This document shows positions 48,067-57,676 of a stretch of DNA of 64,000 nt, piece by piece. The notes beneath the pieces were generated by a model. It was given only the letters and a program-made list of their open reading frames with translations, ran no database searches and was not told the origin of the DNA. Positions within the stretch are counted from its first letter, which is position 1, and each line of letters starts with the position of its first letter. Origin of the DNA: Anaerobacillus alkalidiazotrophicus (lineage in GTDB: Bacteria > Bacillota > Bacilli > Bacillales_H > Anaerobacillaceae). The DNA lies in NCBI RefSeq assembly GCF_001866055.1, contig NZ_MLQS01000001.1, forward strand, positions 984,501 through 1,048,500, read 5' to 3'. Both the position numbers and the translations under genes were made by a program.

Positions 48067-49548
48067 ATGGAAAAGTTAACCTTGCAACAACTCGAAAGCC
48101 ATTTATGGCAATCTGCAAACATACTACGTGGATCAATCGATAGTTCGGACTACAAAAATTACATATTCGGTTTATTATTTTTAAAACGCTTAAATGACGT
48201 ATTCGTTGAAACAGCACAGAAGATTGAGCAAGAAGAAGGCGATGATTATGGCTGGTATGATCGTGACGAGCACCAATTCTTTGTTCCGGAACGTGCACGT
48301 TGGAAGAGTATACAAGCACTTACGCAAGATATTGGGGATGCCATTAACAAAGCGTTTGAAGCACTTGAGGAAGAAAATCCATCCCTACAAGGTGTACTAG
48401 CGAGTATCGATTTTAATGATAAGGAGAAGCTGCCAGACCGACTTCTTTTACAATTAATTCAGCATTTTAGTTCGATTGATTTAAGGAACGAAAACCTCTC
48501 TGAACCAGATATGCTAGGACGAGCTTACGAATATTTAATCAAACAATTTGCCGATGATGCTGGAAAAAAAGGTGGAGAGTTCTATACTCCTTCTAAAGTT
48601 GTAGAACTAATTGTTAAGCTAATAAAGCCAGAAGAAGGTATGCGTGTTTGTGATCCTACAGTAGGATCTGGTGGTATGCTTATTCAATCGGTTGATTACA
48701 TAAAAGTAAGTGGTGGAAACCCTCGAAATTTAACGCTGCACGGTCAGGAACGCAATCTGAATACATGGGCGATTTGTAAAATGAACTTATTATTACATGG
48801 ATTAAGTGACCATCGTATTGAAAAAGGTGATACGATCCGTGATCCAAAACTTTTAGAAGATGGTGAACTCATTCTTTATGATCGTGTAATCGCCAATCCA
48901 CCGTTCTCACTGAGCAACTGGGGAAAAGATGAAGCCGAAAGTGATGAATATGGTCGCTTCCGTTTCGGTATTCCACCGAAGGATAAAGGAGATTTTGCTT
49001 TCGTTCAGCACATGGTATCTACCCTTAACCACGAAGGAAAAGCTGGAGTAGTTATGCCACATGGTATTTTGTTCCGTGGTGGAGCAGAGGGAAATATTCG
49101 TCAAGGGTTGTTAGAAGAAGATCTAGTCGAAGCAGTGATTGGATTGCCTTCAAATCTGTTTTACGGTACTGGTATTCCAGCTAGTATTTTACTTCTAAAC
49201 CGTAACAAAGATGAAGATAAGAAGGGTAAAGTGTTTTTCTTAAATGGATCTGACGATTATCAAGAAGGTAAAAACCAAAACACTTTACGAGATCAGGATA
49301 TCGAAAAGATCGTTTCAGCCTATGATAAGTGGCAAGAAGTAGAAAAGTATTGCCGACCAGTATCTTTAGACGAAATTAAACAAAATGACTACAATTTAAA
49401 CATTGCTCGTTACATCGATACAATGGAAGAAGAAGAACAAATTGATGTAGCAACAGCCTTAGCCGAACTCCAAAATCTAGAAGAAGAACGTAAAGAAATT
49501 GAGGATAAGATGTACGGTTATTTGAAGGAGTTGGGGTATGGTGAGTAG
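48067..49548 (+). CDS. hsdM: Type I restriction-modification DNA methyltransferase subunit HsdM
   Basis: 493 residues. N-terminal HsdM helical domain (LESHLWQSANILRGSIDSSD), then the N6-adenine methyltransferase core: GGEFYTPSKVVELIVKLIKP near residue 169, SAM motif DPTVGSGGM at 196-204 and catalytic NPPF at 277-280. Needs HsdS to choose sites; modifies host DNA and, with HsdR, restricts foreign DNA. A promoter-like TATAAT lies at 48023-48028. Overlaps hsdS by 11 nt. Confidence 0.96.
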   Translation: MEKLTLQQLESHLWQSANILRGSIDSSDYKNYIFGLLFLKRLNDVFVETAQKIEQEEGDDYGWYDRDEHQFFVPERARWKSIQALTQDIGDAINKAFEALEEENPSLQGVLASIDFNDKEKLPDRLLLQLIQHFSSIDLRNENLSEPDMLGRAYEYLIKQFADDAGKKGGEFYTPSKVVELIVKLIKPEEGMRVCDPTVGSGGMLIQSVDYIKVSGGNPRNLTLHGQERNLNTWAICKMNLLLHGLSDHRIEKGDTIRDPKLLEDGELILYDRVIANPPFSLSNWGKDEAESDEYGRFRFGIPPKDKGDFAFVQHMVSTLNHEGKAGVVMPHGILFRGGAEGNIRQGLLEEDLVEAVIGLPSNLFYGTGIPASILLLNRNKDEDKKGKVFFLNGSDDYQEGKNQNTLRDQDIEKIVSAYDKWQEVEKYCRPVSLDEIKQNDYNLNIARYIDTMEEEEQIDVATALAELQNLEEERKEIEDKMYGYLKELGYGE

Positions 49549-50830
49549 CAATAGTTATAATAATACAGAAATCGGTCCAATACCCAAAGAGTGGGAAGTT
49601 AAAAAAATTGGTGATTTTGCAAAAGAAGTAAAAGTTAAAAATAAAGAAGCTGAGAACTATACAGTACTTTCGGTAACTAAATACGATGGAATTGTTTCAT
49701 CATTAGAGTATTTTAAAAAGCAAGTTTATAGTAAAGATACTACTACTTATAAAGTTATTAAAAAAGATCAGTTTGCTTATGCAACAATCCACCTTGATGA
49801 AGGATCAATAGGGCTGTTAGAAGATTTCGATAGTGGTGTTATTAGCCCAATGTACACAGTGTTTGAAACTAATAATACAATAGATAAGAATTTTTTATTC
49901 TTACTTATGAAATCTGATTTATATGTAAGAAGATACAGTAGTCTTGGACAAGGTAGTATTAATAGAAGAATGTCAATTCCATTTAAAGCTTTGGCCACTC
50001 TCCCTATTCATTTCCCACCGTTAAATGAACAGAGCAAAATAGTAGAAATTATTAGTTCTGTCAAAGAAACTATAAAAAAAACAGAAGCAATCATAAAGCA
50101 AACCGAAAAAGTAAAAAAAGGATTAATGCAACAGCTTCTTACAAAAGGAATTGGACATACGGAGTTTAAGCAAACCGAGATTGGTGAAATTCCTGAGGAA
50201 TGGGAAGTGAAGCACTTAGGAGAAATTGCTGCCCAAAATGAAAAATATTCGTTTGTTGGTGGTCCTTTTGGTTCAGATTTAAAATCAGAAGAATACACAG
50301 AAAATGGAGTAAGAATAATTCAACTTCAAAACATAAAAGATGGATCTTTTTCAAATGATTATAAAATTTATACAAGCGAAGAAAAAGCAGATGAACTCTT
50401 AAAATGTAATATCTATCCTGGTGATATTATTATAGCTAAAATGGCAGAACCAGTTGCTAGAGCTTGTATTATACCCAACATTGCTGAACGATTTGTAATG
50501 GCTTCCGATGGGATTAGACTATCAGTTGACAAACAACTTTTTAGCACTAAATTTATAATGTATGCGATAAACTCACCATACTTTAGACAACAAGCAATAG
50601 ATCATAGTACTGGCACTACAAGATTAAGAATTGGACTAAAAACTTTACGGAATTTGAAGGTAGCAATACCACCATTACAAGAACAAAAAGAAATTGAAAG
50701 TGTTCTTTCAACTATTGAAGGTAAGCTAAAGAATGAAGAAATGAGAAATCAAAACTTAATAGAAATTAAAAAAGGTCTTATGCAAGTCCTACTCACTGGG
50801 AAAGTACGTGTCAAAGTTGACGATGAATAG
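49538..50830 (+). CDS. hsdS: Type I restriction-modification specificity subunit HsdS
   Basis: 430 residues. Two target-recognition domains, each starting with the same phrase (IGPIPKEWEVKKIGDF near residue 9, IGEIPEEWEVKHLGEI near 212). Each is followed by a coiled-coil spacer (PPLNEQSKIVEIISSVKETI; PPLQEQKEIESVLSTIEGKL) and KKGLMQ. Each domain reads half of a bipartite sequence. Intact and full length, so the system is probably active. Starts inside the end of hsdM. Confidence 0.95.
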   Translation: MVSSNSYNNTEIGPIPKEWEVKKIGDFAKEVKVKNKEAENYTVLSVTKYDGIVSSLEYFKKQVYSKDTTTYKVIKKDQFAYATIHLDEGSIGLLEDFDSGVISPMYTVFETNNTIDKNFLFLLMKSDLYVRRYSSLGQGSINRRMSIPFKALATLPIHFPPLNEQSKIVEIISSVKETIKKTEAIIKQTEKVKKGLMQQLLTKGIGHTEFKQTEIGEIPEEWEVKHLGEIAAQNEKYSFVGGPFGSDLKSEEYTENGVRIIQLQNIKDGSFSNDYKIYTSEEKADELLKCNIYPGDIIIAKMAEPVARACIIPNIAERFVMASDGIRLSVDKQLFSTKFIMYAINSPYFRQQAIDHSTGTTRLRIGLKTLRNLKVAIPPLQEQKEIESVLSTIEGKLKNEEMRNQNLIEIKKGLMQVLLTGKVRVKVDDE

Positions 50831-50842
50831 GGGGTAAACAAC

Positions 50843-53782
50843 ATGACCTCAACATCAGATTGGAATGAAAAACAACTCGTAGAAAATAGGTTAATTGAAC
50901 AACTTCAAGGAATGGGCTATGAATATCTTCATGGTCCTTCTTTGGATAGTGAACGTGAAACAGCGAATGACGTTATATTAAGGGGACGTTTATCCAATGC
51001 GATTAAACGATTAAACCCATGGATCAGTGAAGAAAACAGTCGTAAAGTAATGCGCTCGATCCTACATATTGAAGCGACAAGCCTAATGGAAGCAAACGAA
51101 AAGTTTCATGATATGCTGGTGAACTACATATCAGTTCAACAAGATCTCGGAAAAGGCAAGAAAAACCAAACGGTAAAGCTCATTGATTTTTCAAACCCAG
51201 TAAAAAACGAATACCTTGTCGTAGACCAATTCAGTATTACGGATGCAAGAGGAACGATTCGTCCAGATTTAATCACCTTTGTCAATGGATTACCTCTTGT
51301 CGTAATCGAATGTAAAAGCCCTATGCTCAACATTCATGAACAAATTGGGCAAGGTGTAAAGCAGTTAAGACGATACCAAGAAGAACAAGAACGATTATTT
51401 CACTATAATCAGTTTATGGTCGCTACAAGTAATGATCGAGCTAGAGTAGGAACGATAGGGGCGTTGGTACAGCATTACGGCTTATGGAAAGATCCATATC
51501 CATTTACGACACCTGAAATTGGTGATAGTCCTTCTGCTCAAGATATTTTAGTAACTGGCATGTTCACAAAGGGAAATTTACTCGACCTCATACAAAACTT
51601 TATTATATATCAGACGGAAAATGGTCAGAGGATTAAGAAGTTAGCTCGTTACCAACAATTCCGTGCTGTCGGAAAAGCAATAGACCGAATTTTACATGCA
51701 AAGAAATCGAAAGACCGTGGTGGTGTAGTATGGCATACTCAAGGTAGTGGGAAGTCGTTAACCATGCTTTATTTAGCTGTAAAGCTACGAAGACTTGAAC
51801 AGTTAGAAAACCCTACGATTGTTATTGTAACGGATCGTAAAGATTTGGATGAGCAGATTACAAAGACGTTCCGAAGTTGTGATTTCCCTAATCCTCAACA
51901 AGCAGAAGGGGTAAAGCAATTAAAGGAACTTCTATCTCAAGGGCAAGGTTCAACGATCATGACACTTGTTCAAAAGTTCCAAGAGGACAAGGATAATGGT
52001 GCTTATCCTGAACTCTCTACCTCTGAAAATATTTTTGTCATGGTAGATGAAAGTCACCGTAGCCAGTACAAAGGGTTAGCAATGAATATGCGCACAGCGA
52101 TGCCGAACGCTTGTTATTTAGGCTTTACTGGAACACCTATTGATAAAGAGGATAAGAGTACGACAGCTACCTTTGGATCTTATATCGACAAATATACAAT
52201 TGAACAAGCTGTTGAGGATGGCGCAACGGTTCCAATCTTTTATGAAGCGAGAATGACAGAACTACATGTTCAAGGAGAAACGCTTGATGAACTATTTGAT
52301 CGGAAGTTTAGGGAGTACGATGAAGAAACACGTGAACGGATCAAGAAGAAGTACGCTAATGAACAAGCGATTATAGGATCTCCTAAGCGTATTGAACAAA
52401 TTGTACTAGATATCATTGGTCATTATGAAACTCACATTGAGCCAAATGGATTTAAAGCACAAATTGTAACAGTTACTAGAGAAGCAGCTGCGTTATATAA
52501 AACAAAATTAGATGAACTAAGTGATTATCAATCAGTCGTGATTATTTCTGGTGGGCATAACGAAAAGGAACATCTAAAGCAGTATCACATAACACCAGAA
52601 CAAGAAAAAGAGTATATTAAACGATTTAAGAAGCCATTATCAGAAGATCCACTTGCATTTATTATTGTGTGTGACAAGCTTCTAACTGGATTTGATGCTC
52701 CAATCGAACAAGTGATGTACCTTGATAAGCCATTAAAAGAACATAATTTACTTCAAGCGATTGCTCGAACAAACCGTACTTATAATAAAAAGGATTATGG
52801 ATTAATCGTAGATTATTACGGTGTATCTCGTTTCTTAGAACAAGCATTAGGGATTTTTACGAAGCAAGATGTTCAAGGAGCGTTACAACCCATTGATAGC
52901 GAAATACCACGGCTACAATCACGCCATCGTTCAGTCATGAGGTACTTTGATTATATTAATAAAAACAATGCAGATGCGTGTGTTCAGGTGCTAGAACCTG
53001 AAGATGTGCGTAATGAATTCGAAACAGCATTTAAACGTTTTGCGAAAAGTATGGATATGATCATGCCTAATCCAAAGGCACAACCTTATGTATCCGATCT
53101 AAAATTCCTAGGGAAGATACGTCAATTGGCGAAATCTCGTTACCGTGAAGAAGGAATGGACATTACTGAATGTGGTGAAAAAGTAAGGCAGCTTATAGCA
53201 GAGCACTTACATGCTTCATCTGTAGAAGTATTGCATGATCCTATTGATATATTATCCAACAAGTTCGAACAACGATTAGAAGAAGCGACTACTACAGAAG
53301 CAAAAGCAGCAGAAATGGAACATGCTGTTCGTCATGAAATTAAAGTAAAGATGGAAGAAAATCCAGTCTATTATACTTCCTTACGTGAGAAGCTCGAGGA
53401 ATTATTGCAGTCAAGAAAAGCCAAGCAAATGGAGATCGTTGACCTTTTTGAAGCGTTACGTGAGATGGTAAATGATATGCGTAATACCACTCAAAAAAGT
53501 AAAGAGCATGGCTTAGAGCGTGAACAGTTTCCGTTTTATCAAATGCTAGAAAAAGAACTAGACTATGATGATGATAAGGAAGCATTAAGGGATCTAACAC
53601 TAATTATTACGGAAACCATTCAGGATGAAGCCGTCATTGAATGGACTGCAAAAGATGATATTCAACGAGAAATGCGCAAAAAGATTAAAAAGCAGCTTCG
53701 AGCCATTAAGTGTCCAAAGGATAAAATTGATGAGGTGACACAGAAATTGATGGATTTGGCAGCAGTGCATTATAAAAAATAA
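50843..53782 (+). CDS. hsdR: Type I restriction enzyme subunit HsdR
   Basis: 979 residues. N-terminal nuclease motif with D142 and ECK at 156-158 (PLVVIECKSP). SF2 translocase: Walker A HTQGSGKSLTM near 298, DESHRSQ at 402-408, LGFTGTPID, and RTNRTYNKKDYGLIVDYYG. C-terminal helical assembly domain. Translocates DNA and cuts when motors collide. Twelve nt downstream of hsdS; AATAGGGGG site. Confidence 0.96.
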   Translation: MTSTSDWNEKQLVENRLIEQLQGMGYEYLHGPSLDSERETANDVILRGRLSNAIKRLNPWISEENSRKVMRSILHIEATSLMEANEKFHDMLVNYISVQQDLGKGKKNQTVKLIDFSNPVKNEYLVVDQFSITDARGTIRPDLITFVNGLPLVVIECKSPMLNIHEQIGQGVKQLRRYQEEQERLFHYNQFMVATSNDRARVGTIGALVQHYGLWKDPYPFTTPEIGDSPSAQDILVTGMFTKGNLLDLIQNFIIYQTENGQRIKKLARYQQFRAVGKAIDRILHAKKSKDRGGVVWHTQGSGKSLTMLYLAVKLRRLEQLENPTIVIVTDRKDLDEQITKTFRSCDFPNPQQAEGVKQLKELLSQGQGSTIMTLVQKFQEDKDNGAYPELSTSENIFVMVDESHRSQYKGLAMNMRTAMPNACYLGFTGTPIDKEDKSTTATFGSYIDKYTIEQAVEDGATVPIFYEARMTELHVQGETLDELFDRKFREYDEETRERIKKKYANEQAIIGSPKRIEQIVLDIIGHYETHIEPNGFKAQIVTVTREAAALYKTKLDELSDYQSVVIISGGHNEKEHLKQYHITPEQEKEYIKRFKKPLSEDPLAFIIVCDKLLTGFDAPIEQVMYLDKPLKEHNLLQAIARTNRTYNKKDYGLIVDYYGVSRFLEQALGIFTKQDVQGALQPIDSEIPRLQSRHRSVMRYFDYINKNNADACVQVLEPEDVRNEFETAFKRFAKSMDMIMPNPKAQPYVSDLKFLGKIRQLAKSRYREEGMDITECGEKVRQLIAEHLHASSVEVLHDPIDILSNKFEQRLEEATTTEAKAAEMEHAVRHEIKVKMEENPVYYTSLREKLEELLQSRKAKQMEIVDLFEALREMVNDMRNTTQKSKEHGLEREQFPFYQMLEKELDYDDDKEALRDLTLIITETIQDEAVIEWTAKDDIQREMRKKIKKQLRAIKCPKDKIDEVTQKLMDLAAVHYKK

Positions 53783-53884
53783 TTTTTAAAGCTATCTTTC
53801 TGATGGAGCGTTTTATAAAAAGAACGTTCCTCAGATTTATTAAATAGGATAAGAAAAATCAAAAGTATGGGAAGGATAGTAGTA

Positions 53885-54823
53885 TTGATAATTATAAGTG
53901 AAATGAATAGGTTGTACCACTTTATGCTTGAAGAGTTTAGTAATAGGGAATTAGCAATTGGATTTTGGATAATTATTTTTGTCATTTTTGCTTTCTCAAT
54001 AAAAGGTGTTAGAAAACAATTTCCTATGTTGCTAAAAGCAATGTTTAATAAGCATTTATTCGTTTGGTATATAAGCTTATTTGCATATTTTTTTGCTATG
54101 ATTTATTTTCTAATAAGTATTGGTTTTTGGGAAATAAAATTGTTAAAAGGAACTTTGTTTTGGCTCATAGGCTTTGCATTCGTGTCATCAGTAAGAGCAA
54201 TTGGAAAAGCTAATGACCATTCTTATTTTATAAATTTGATTAAAGATAACGTTAAGTTATTTATTGTCTTTCAATTTATAATTAATTTATATAGTTTTTC
54301 CTTTATTGTTGAGGTTATATTAATCTTTGTAATCACAGTTCTCTCAATTTTAGTTAACTACTTGGACAATAGTTCTAGATATCAAAGTAAAGAGTTTAGC
54401 AGGATAAAAAATTTCTTTAACTTTTTATTAGCACTCATTGGTTTAATAGCTTTGATTTATTCTACTAAAATGCTATTTGGAAATTTAGAAAATATTGTAA
54501 TTTCGGATAAATATAAAGAAATGTTTTTACCTTCTATACTTTCACTGTTATTCATCTTTTATATTTATCTATTAGTGCTTTATGATGCATATTTACAAGT
54601 ATTTTTTAGGTTAAAGTCGAAAAAGACGATAGAAAATAGATATAAATTTATATTAAGAGTAAAAATAATTATACTCTGTAAATTAAATCTAAATAAAGTT
54701 AACAACTTTATAGATAGAAGTAATATTATGTCAACTCAGATAAAAAGTAGTGAAGATGTAAAAAAGGTGATCCGAAATTTTAAGGATATTGAATTATACA
54801 ATAAAATGAAAAAATCATCTTAA
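53885..54823 (+). CDS. Polytopic membrane protein, unknown
   Basis: About 312 residues with six or seven hydrophobic helices (GFWIIIFVIFAFSIKG, FVWYISLFAYFFAMIYFLIS, LFIVFQFIINLYSFSFIVEV, FFNFLLALIGLIALIYS, LPSILSLLFIFYIYLLVLY) and a basic cytoplasmic tail. I favour TTG 53885 because GGAAGGA stands about 9 nt upstream; ATG 53867 is in frame. Very AT-rich compared with hsdR. Follows hsdR after about 100 nt and converges with the peptidase gene. Not recognised. Confidence 0.6.
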   Translation: MIIISEMNRLYHFMLEEFSNRELAIGFWIIIFVIFAFSIKGVRKQFPMLLKAMFNKHLFVWYISLFAYFFAMIYFLISIGFWEIKLLKGTLFWLIGFAFVSSVRAIGKANDHSYFINLIKDNVKLFIVFQFIINLYSFSFIVEVILIFVITVLSILVNYLDNSSRYQSKEFSRIKNFFNFLLALIGLIALIYSTKMLFGNLENIVISDKYKEMFLPSILSLLFIFYIYLLVLYDAYLQVFFRLKSKKTIENRYKFILRVKIIILCKLNLNKVNNFIDRSNIMSTQIKSSEDVKKVIRNFKDIELYNKMKKSS

Positions 54824-54841
54824 GCTAAAATGGTCCACCTC

Positions 54842-55570
54842 TTATAAACTAAGGGTTGGACCATTTATTCGTAACCACTCTTTACGCTGCTCATAATCTG
54901 GCATTATCGAATGAACAAGCTGCCAGTATTCCTTTGAGTGATTTGGGTATTTAATATGTGCAAGCTCATGAACCAGCAAGTAATCTACAATGACCAAAGG
55001 AGCCATCACGATGCGCCAATTTAAATATATTGCATTATCTCCGGTACATGTTCCCCAACGCATTTTTTGTTCCTTTAATTCAATTTTAGAGGGGGATAAT
55101 CCCATTTTAGGACAATAAATGTTAAGGCGTTCCTTGATCTTTGCTTCGCCATGTAGCTTGTACCATTCTTTGAATAGTTCATATAGTTCATGATTTTTTT
55201 CTTGGTCAGCATAAGAACTAGGTACATTTGCTATGAATTTCCCTTGCTTAAATACTAATGTAGATTGAGTAATGTCATCACGCTTATGTACTTTTAATCG
55301 GTAGTTTCTCCCCAGGTAGGCAAACTTCTCTCCACTAACATATTCCTTCGGTAGTGGTGGATCAACGATCTCCTGAAAAGAGTTCCATTTATTTAATATC
55401 CAAGGCGCTTTTTTATAGAGAATGGAATGAAGTTGATCTTCTTCTACTCCTTCTGGAACTATAACTCTAACCCCATCAAGCCATTCAACTGATATCGAAA
55501 TGTCCCTTTTATCTGGTTTTACTTCTAGTGAATATTCTAATGCTGTATTGCCATATTGAAAGCTTGGCAT
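54842..55570 (-). CDS. YgjP-like M48-type metallopeptidase
   Basis: 242 residues from ATG 55570 after GAGGTGGTAAC (MPSFQYGNTALEY). Zinc-protease motif HELAHIKYPNHSKEYWQLV near residue 196, preceded by KMRWGTC-like LKEQKMRWGTCTGDNAIYLN, the hallmarks of the DUF45/YgjP family. In many genomes such genes sit beside type I restriction operons, as here. Cytoplasmic; substrate unknown. Confidence 0.85.
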   Translation of the reverse strand: MPSFQYGNTALEYSLEVKPDKRDISISVEWLDGVRVIVPEGVEEDQLHSILYKKAPWILNKWNSFQEIVDPPLPKEYVSGEKFAYLGRNYRLKVHKRDDITQSTLVFKQGKFIANVPSSYADQEKNHELYELFKEWYKLHGEAKIKERLNIYCPKMGLSPSKIELKEQKMRWGTCTGDNAIYLNWRIVMAPLVIVDYLLVHELAHIKYPNHSKEYWQLVHSIMPDYEQRKEWLRINGPTLSL

Positions 55571-55662
55571 GTTACCACCTCGATTTTGTTGTACTACAAA
55601 TATAATAAATAGATAGGGGATGGTCAATGCTTAAGAACATGGTCGAACATTACCACATACAG

Positions 55663-55995
55663 CTACAAGGTGTTTACTGCGCCTATATCCTCAAAAGCTA
55701 CACAAAGTTTCTCGTCAAATTCATCAACTATCCTAAATTGTTTACCGTTCATATCTATAAAATGCACTCGACCGATCAACGTCTTATAGTACCCATCTTC
55801 CCAATATGTAAAAGCTAGTACGTTATTATCTGCGATGGCATCAGTAACTGTTATTTCGATTTCTTCCCATTGTTGTTCGTCTAGCATAGGGCGTGGAACC
55901 TTGTTGAGATCATCAGCCCATTTACGCAGCATTTCAACATGCTCAGGTAACATGAGGGAAGTCCATTTGATATTTCCGCGATCTTTTAATGTCAT
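55663..55995 (-). CDS. YolD-like protein
   Basis: 110 residues from ATG 55995 after AAAGGAG (MTLKDRGNIKWTSLMLPEHV). YolD family signature: DRGNIKW...LPEH near the start and EYWEDGYYKTLIGRVHFID-like ending. YolD proteins usually precede a UvrX-type Y-family polymerase gene and are SOS-induced in Bacillus phages. No polymerase gene follows here, but a LexA-type box lies 34 nt upstream. Confidence 0.85.
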   Translation of the reverse strand: MTLKDRGNIKWTSLMLPEHVEMLRKWADDLNKVPRPMLDEQQWEEIEITVTDAIADNNVLAFTYWEDGYYKTLIGRVHFIDMNGKQFRIVDEFDEKLCVAFEDIGAVNTL

Positions 55996-56028
55996 ATTAT
56001 CAGCTCCTTTATTAATTAACATTATATA

Positions 56029-56042
56029 CGAATGTACGTTCG
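56029..56042. promoter_or_regulatory. LexA/DinR-type SOS box
   Basis: CGAATGTACGTTCG; compares with the Bacillus LexA consensus CGAACNNNNGTTCG with one mismatch (T for C at position 5). Lies between the divergent YolD-like gene and the zinc-motif gene and could control both. Confidence 0.65.
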
Positions 56043-56103
56043 TTGTTCAAGGGAGGTTATTTTTATAAACACATCCCCATATATTGAATTAGGGGTGAGT
56101 GAA

Positions 56104-56292
56104 GTGACACAGTGTGTAGAATGTACGGAATATCTAGAAATGTGGGGTGGAGAAGAGTACTTGTATGAAGGGTATATATGCGAATACTGTACTGGCTGGG
56201 TTTGTCCAAGTTGTAGGGATATAGTCGATGATGATGAATTTGATGAATGTTGTCCTTCTTGTTACAAAAGTATGAAAAAGAATAATAGTTAA
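56104..56292 (+). CDS. Small cysteine-rich zinc-binding protein
   Basis: About 62 residues from GTG 56104 (or GTG 56095). Four CxxC pairs: CVEC, CEYC, CPSC and CCPSC, spaced as two zinc ribbons or a RING-like treble-clef unit. Acidic between motifs (DIVDDDEFDE). Divergent from the YolD-like gene and downstream of the SOS box. Function unknown. Confidence 0.55.
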   Translation: MTQCVECTEYLEMWGGEEYLYEGYICEYCTGWVCPSCRDIVDDDEFDECCPSCYKSMKKNNS

Positions 56293-56388
56293 TAACATGT
56301 TACTCCGGTGGTTCTCTCGGAAATTGGAAAACAATTTACGGTCTATCGGAATTAGCTCTTTATTATTTGAATTTGTTTTCAAAATATC

Positions 56389-56425
56389 AATCGTTTCTCA
56401 CTGAAGTGGGGAACGATTTTTTTTG
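56389..56425 (+). terminator. Terminator
   Basis: AATCGTTTCTCAC, 4-nt loop, GTGGGGAACGATTTTTTTT. Stem with two mismatches and T8. Confidence 0.8.
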
Positions 56426-56428
56426 TTG

Positions 56429-56457
56429 AATATTGAGAGCTTGGCATGTTACCACCT
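56429..56457 (-). repeat. Vestigial copy of the YgjP-like gene start
   Basis: On the minus strand this reads AGGTGGTAACATGCCAAGCT continuing CTCAATATTC, matching the ribosome site and first codons of the peptidase gene (55552-55580) with one or two changes. Only this start survives. 56458-56631 has no gene. Confidence 0.65.
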
Positions 56458-56649
56458 AAATATACTATAACACAAATATAATGGTTAGGGATTAGTTCGT
56501 CAATGTAACCTATATTGATTATATGATTGTAGTTTTCTATTGGGAGATACTACATTTAGATTTTTGCTTTGTTTATATATATATTTCCAAAATTATAAAC
56601 ATATGGTATTTTTAGTGTGTGTTAAAATTTTTTGAAAGGGGTAATTATT

Positions 56650-57615
56650 ATTAAAAAGATAATAATAGTTTTTATAATTATACAGATAATTATTGGTTGT
56701 TCAAATAATTCACTAGGTGAAGAAAATGAAATGGCTGTAATCAATAAAGAAAAATCTTTAGTTGATGAAAAGGAACAAGTTTTTTTAAGAGACATAGCAA
56801 GTAGAAATGATGCATGGAATTCCAATTTTTTAAGAGTATTTAAGTTAGGTTTCTATGAAGTAGAAATAGAAGAAAATCGTGAGGAAGCAATAGAAATTTA
56901 TAATGATTATTTTATGAATTTATTAAATGCAGAACGTGCTGTATTTTTAAAAAATAATATTGATGAAATAGATTTTAGTTTGTTGATAGAGGATATCGAA
57001 AACGACATTTACAAAATAATTAAAGATTACGATCAATCTCAAAAACAAAGGAATGATGATAAAAAGAAAGAAGCACGGCTTGATGAAATTGAGGAAATTA
57101 TAAAACTTATTGATAACAAAAATTATAAAAAAGCAAGTGAATATACCATAGATAACACTATTCAACATGATATAGAAGTAGTAACTACCTTAAAAAAATT
57201 TGCGAACGCAAAATATATTTATAATATATCAAACGATCCAAATAATTTTCTATTTGAAAAGAACCTAGTATGGATTAGTCCTAGTTATAACGGAATTAAA
57301 GCAGAGGAAATAATAAGTTACATCAATCAATTTTTTACTATTGAACAATGGAATGAACTTCATAAAGAGGAAAGGGATTACCAAAAAATGGTTAGTGTCC
57401 AAAGTAAGAGAGATGAAAGGGAACGCATTGTTGAAGCAAATAAACCACTTCCTAAGGTTGGAATGACAAGTAATGAAGTATTAGAAAGCCGTTGGGGTAA
57501 GCCAGAAAAAGTTAACCGAACAACGACAGCCAATAGAGTGCGTGAACAATGGGCTTATCCAAATTTTAAGTATATTTATTTAGAGGATGGAATTGTAACA
57601 GCTATAAAAGATTAA
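56650..57615 (+). CDS. Lipoprotein with SmpA/OmlA-like C-terminal domain
   Basis: About 322 residues. Signal peptide KKIIIVFIIIQIIIGC with lipobox cysteine about residue 17. The middle is long and helical (residues 60-250). The C-terminal 55 residues (VGMTSNEVLESRWGKPEKVN, REQWAYPNFKYIYLEDGIV) match the BamE/SmpA-like fold. GAAAGGGG at 56634-56641 stands 8 nt before an in-frame ATT at 56650; the TTG at 56632 lacks a site and would overlap that sequence. Extracytoplasmic; function unknown. Confidence 0.65.
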   Translation: MKKIIIVFIIIQIIIGCSNNSLGEENEMAVINKEKSLVDEKEQVFLRDIASRNDAWNSNFLRVFKLGFYEVEIEENREEAIEIYNDYFMNLLNAERAVFLKNNIDEIDFSLLIEDIENDIYKIIKDYDQSQKQRNDDKKKEARLDEIEEIIKLIDNKNYKKASEYTIDNTIQHDIEVVTTLKKFANAKYIYNISNDPNNFLFEKNLVWISPSYNGIKAEEIISYINQFFTIEQWNELHKEERDYQKMVSVQSKRDERERIVEANKPLPKVGMTSNEVLESRWGKPEKVNRTTTANRVREQWAYPNFKYIYLEDGIVTAIKD

Positions 57616-57642
57616 GATTCTGGTAATAAAACGGTACATTTT

Positions 57643-57676
57643 GAGAGCTTTGGAGTTTCGTCTGAAGCTCTTTTTA
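57643..57676 (+). terminator. Terminator
   Basis: GAGCTT...AAGCTC with a loop of about 14 nt and T5. The remaining 57677-57959 has a promoter-like TTACCC-17-TATAAT (57849-57878) and presumably recombinase arm sequences; no gene. Confidence 0.6.
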
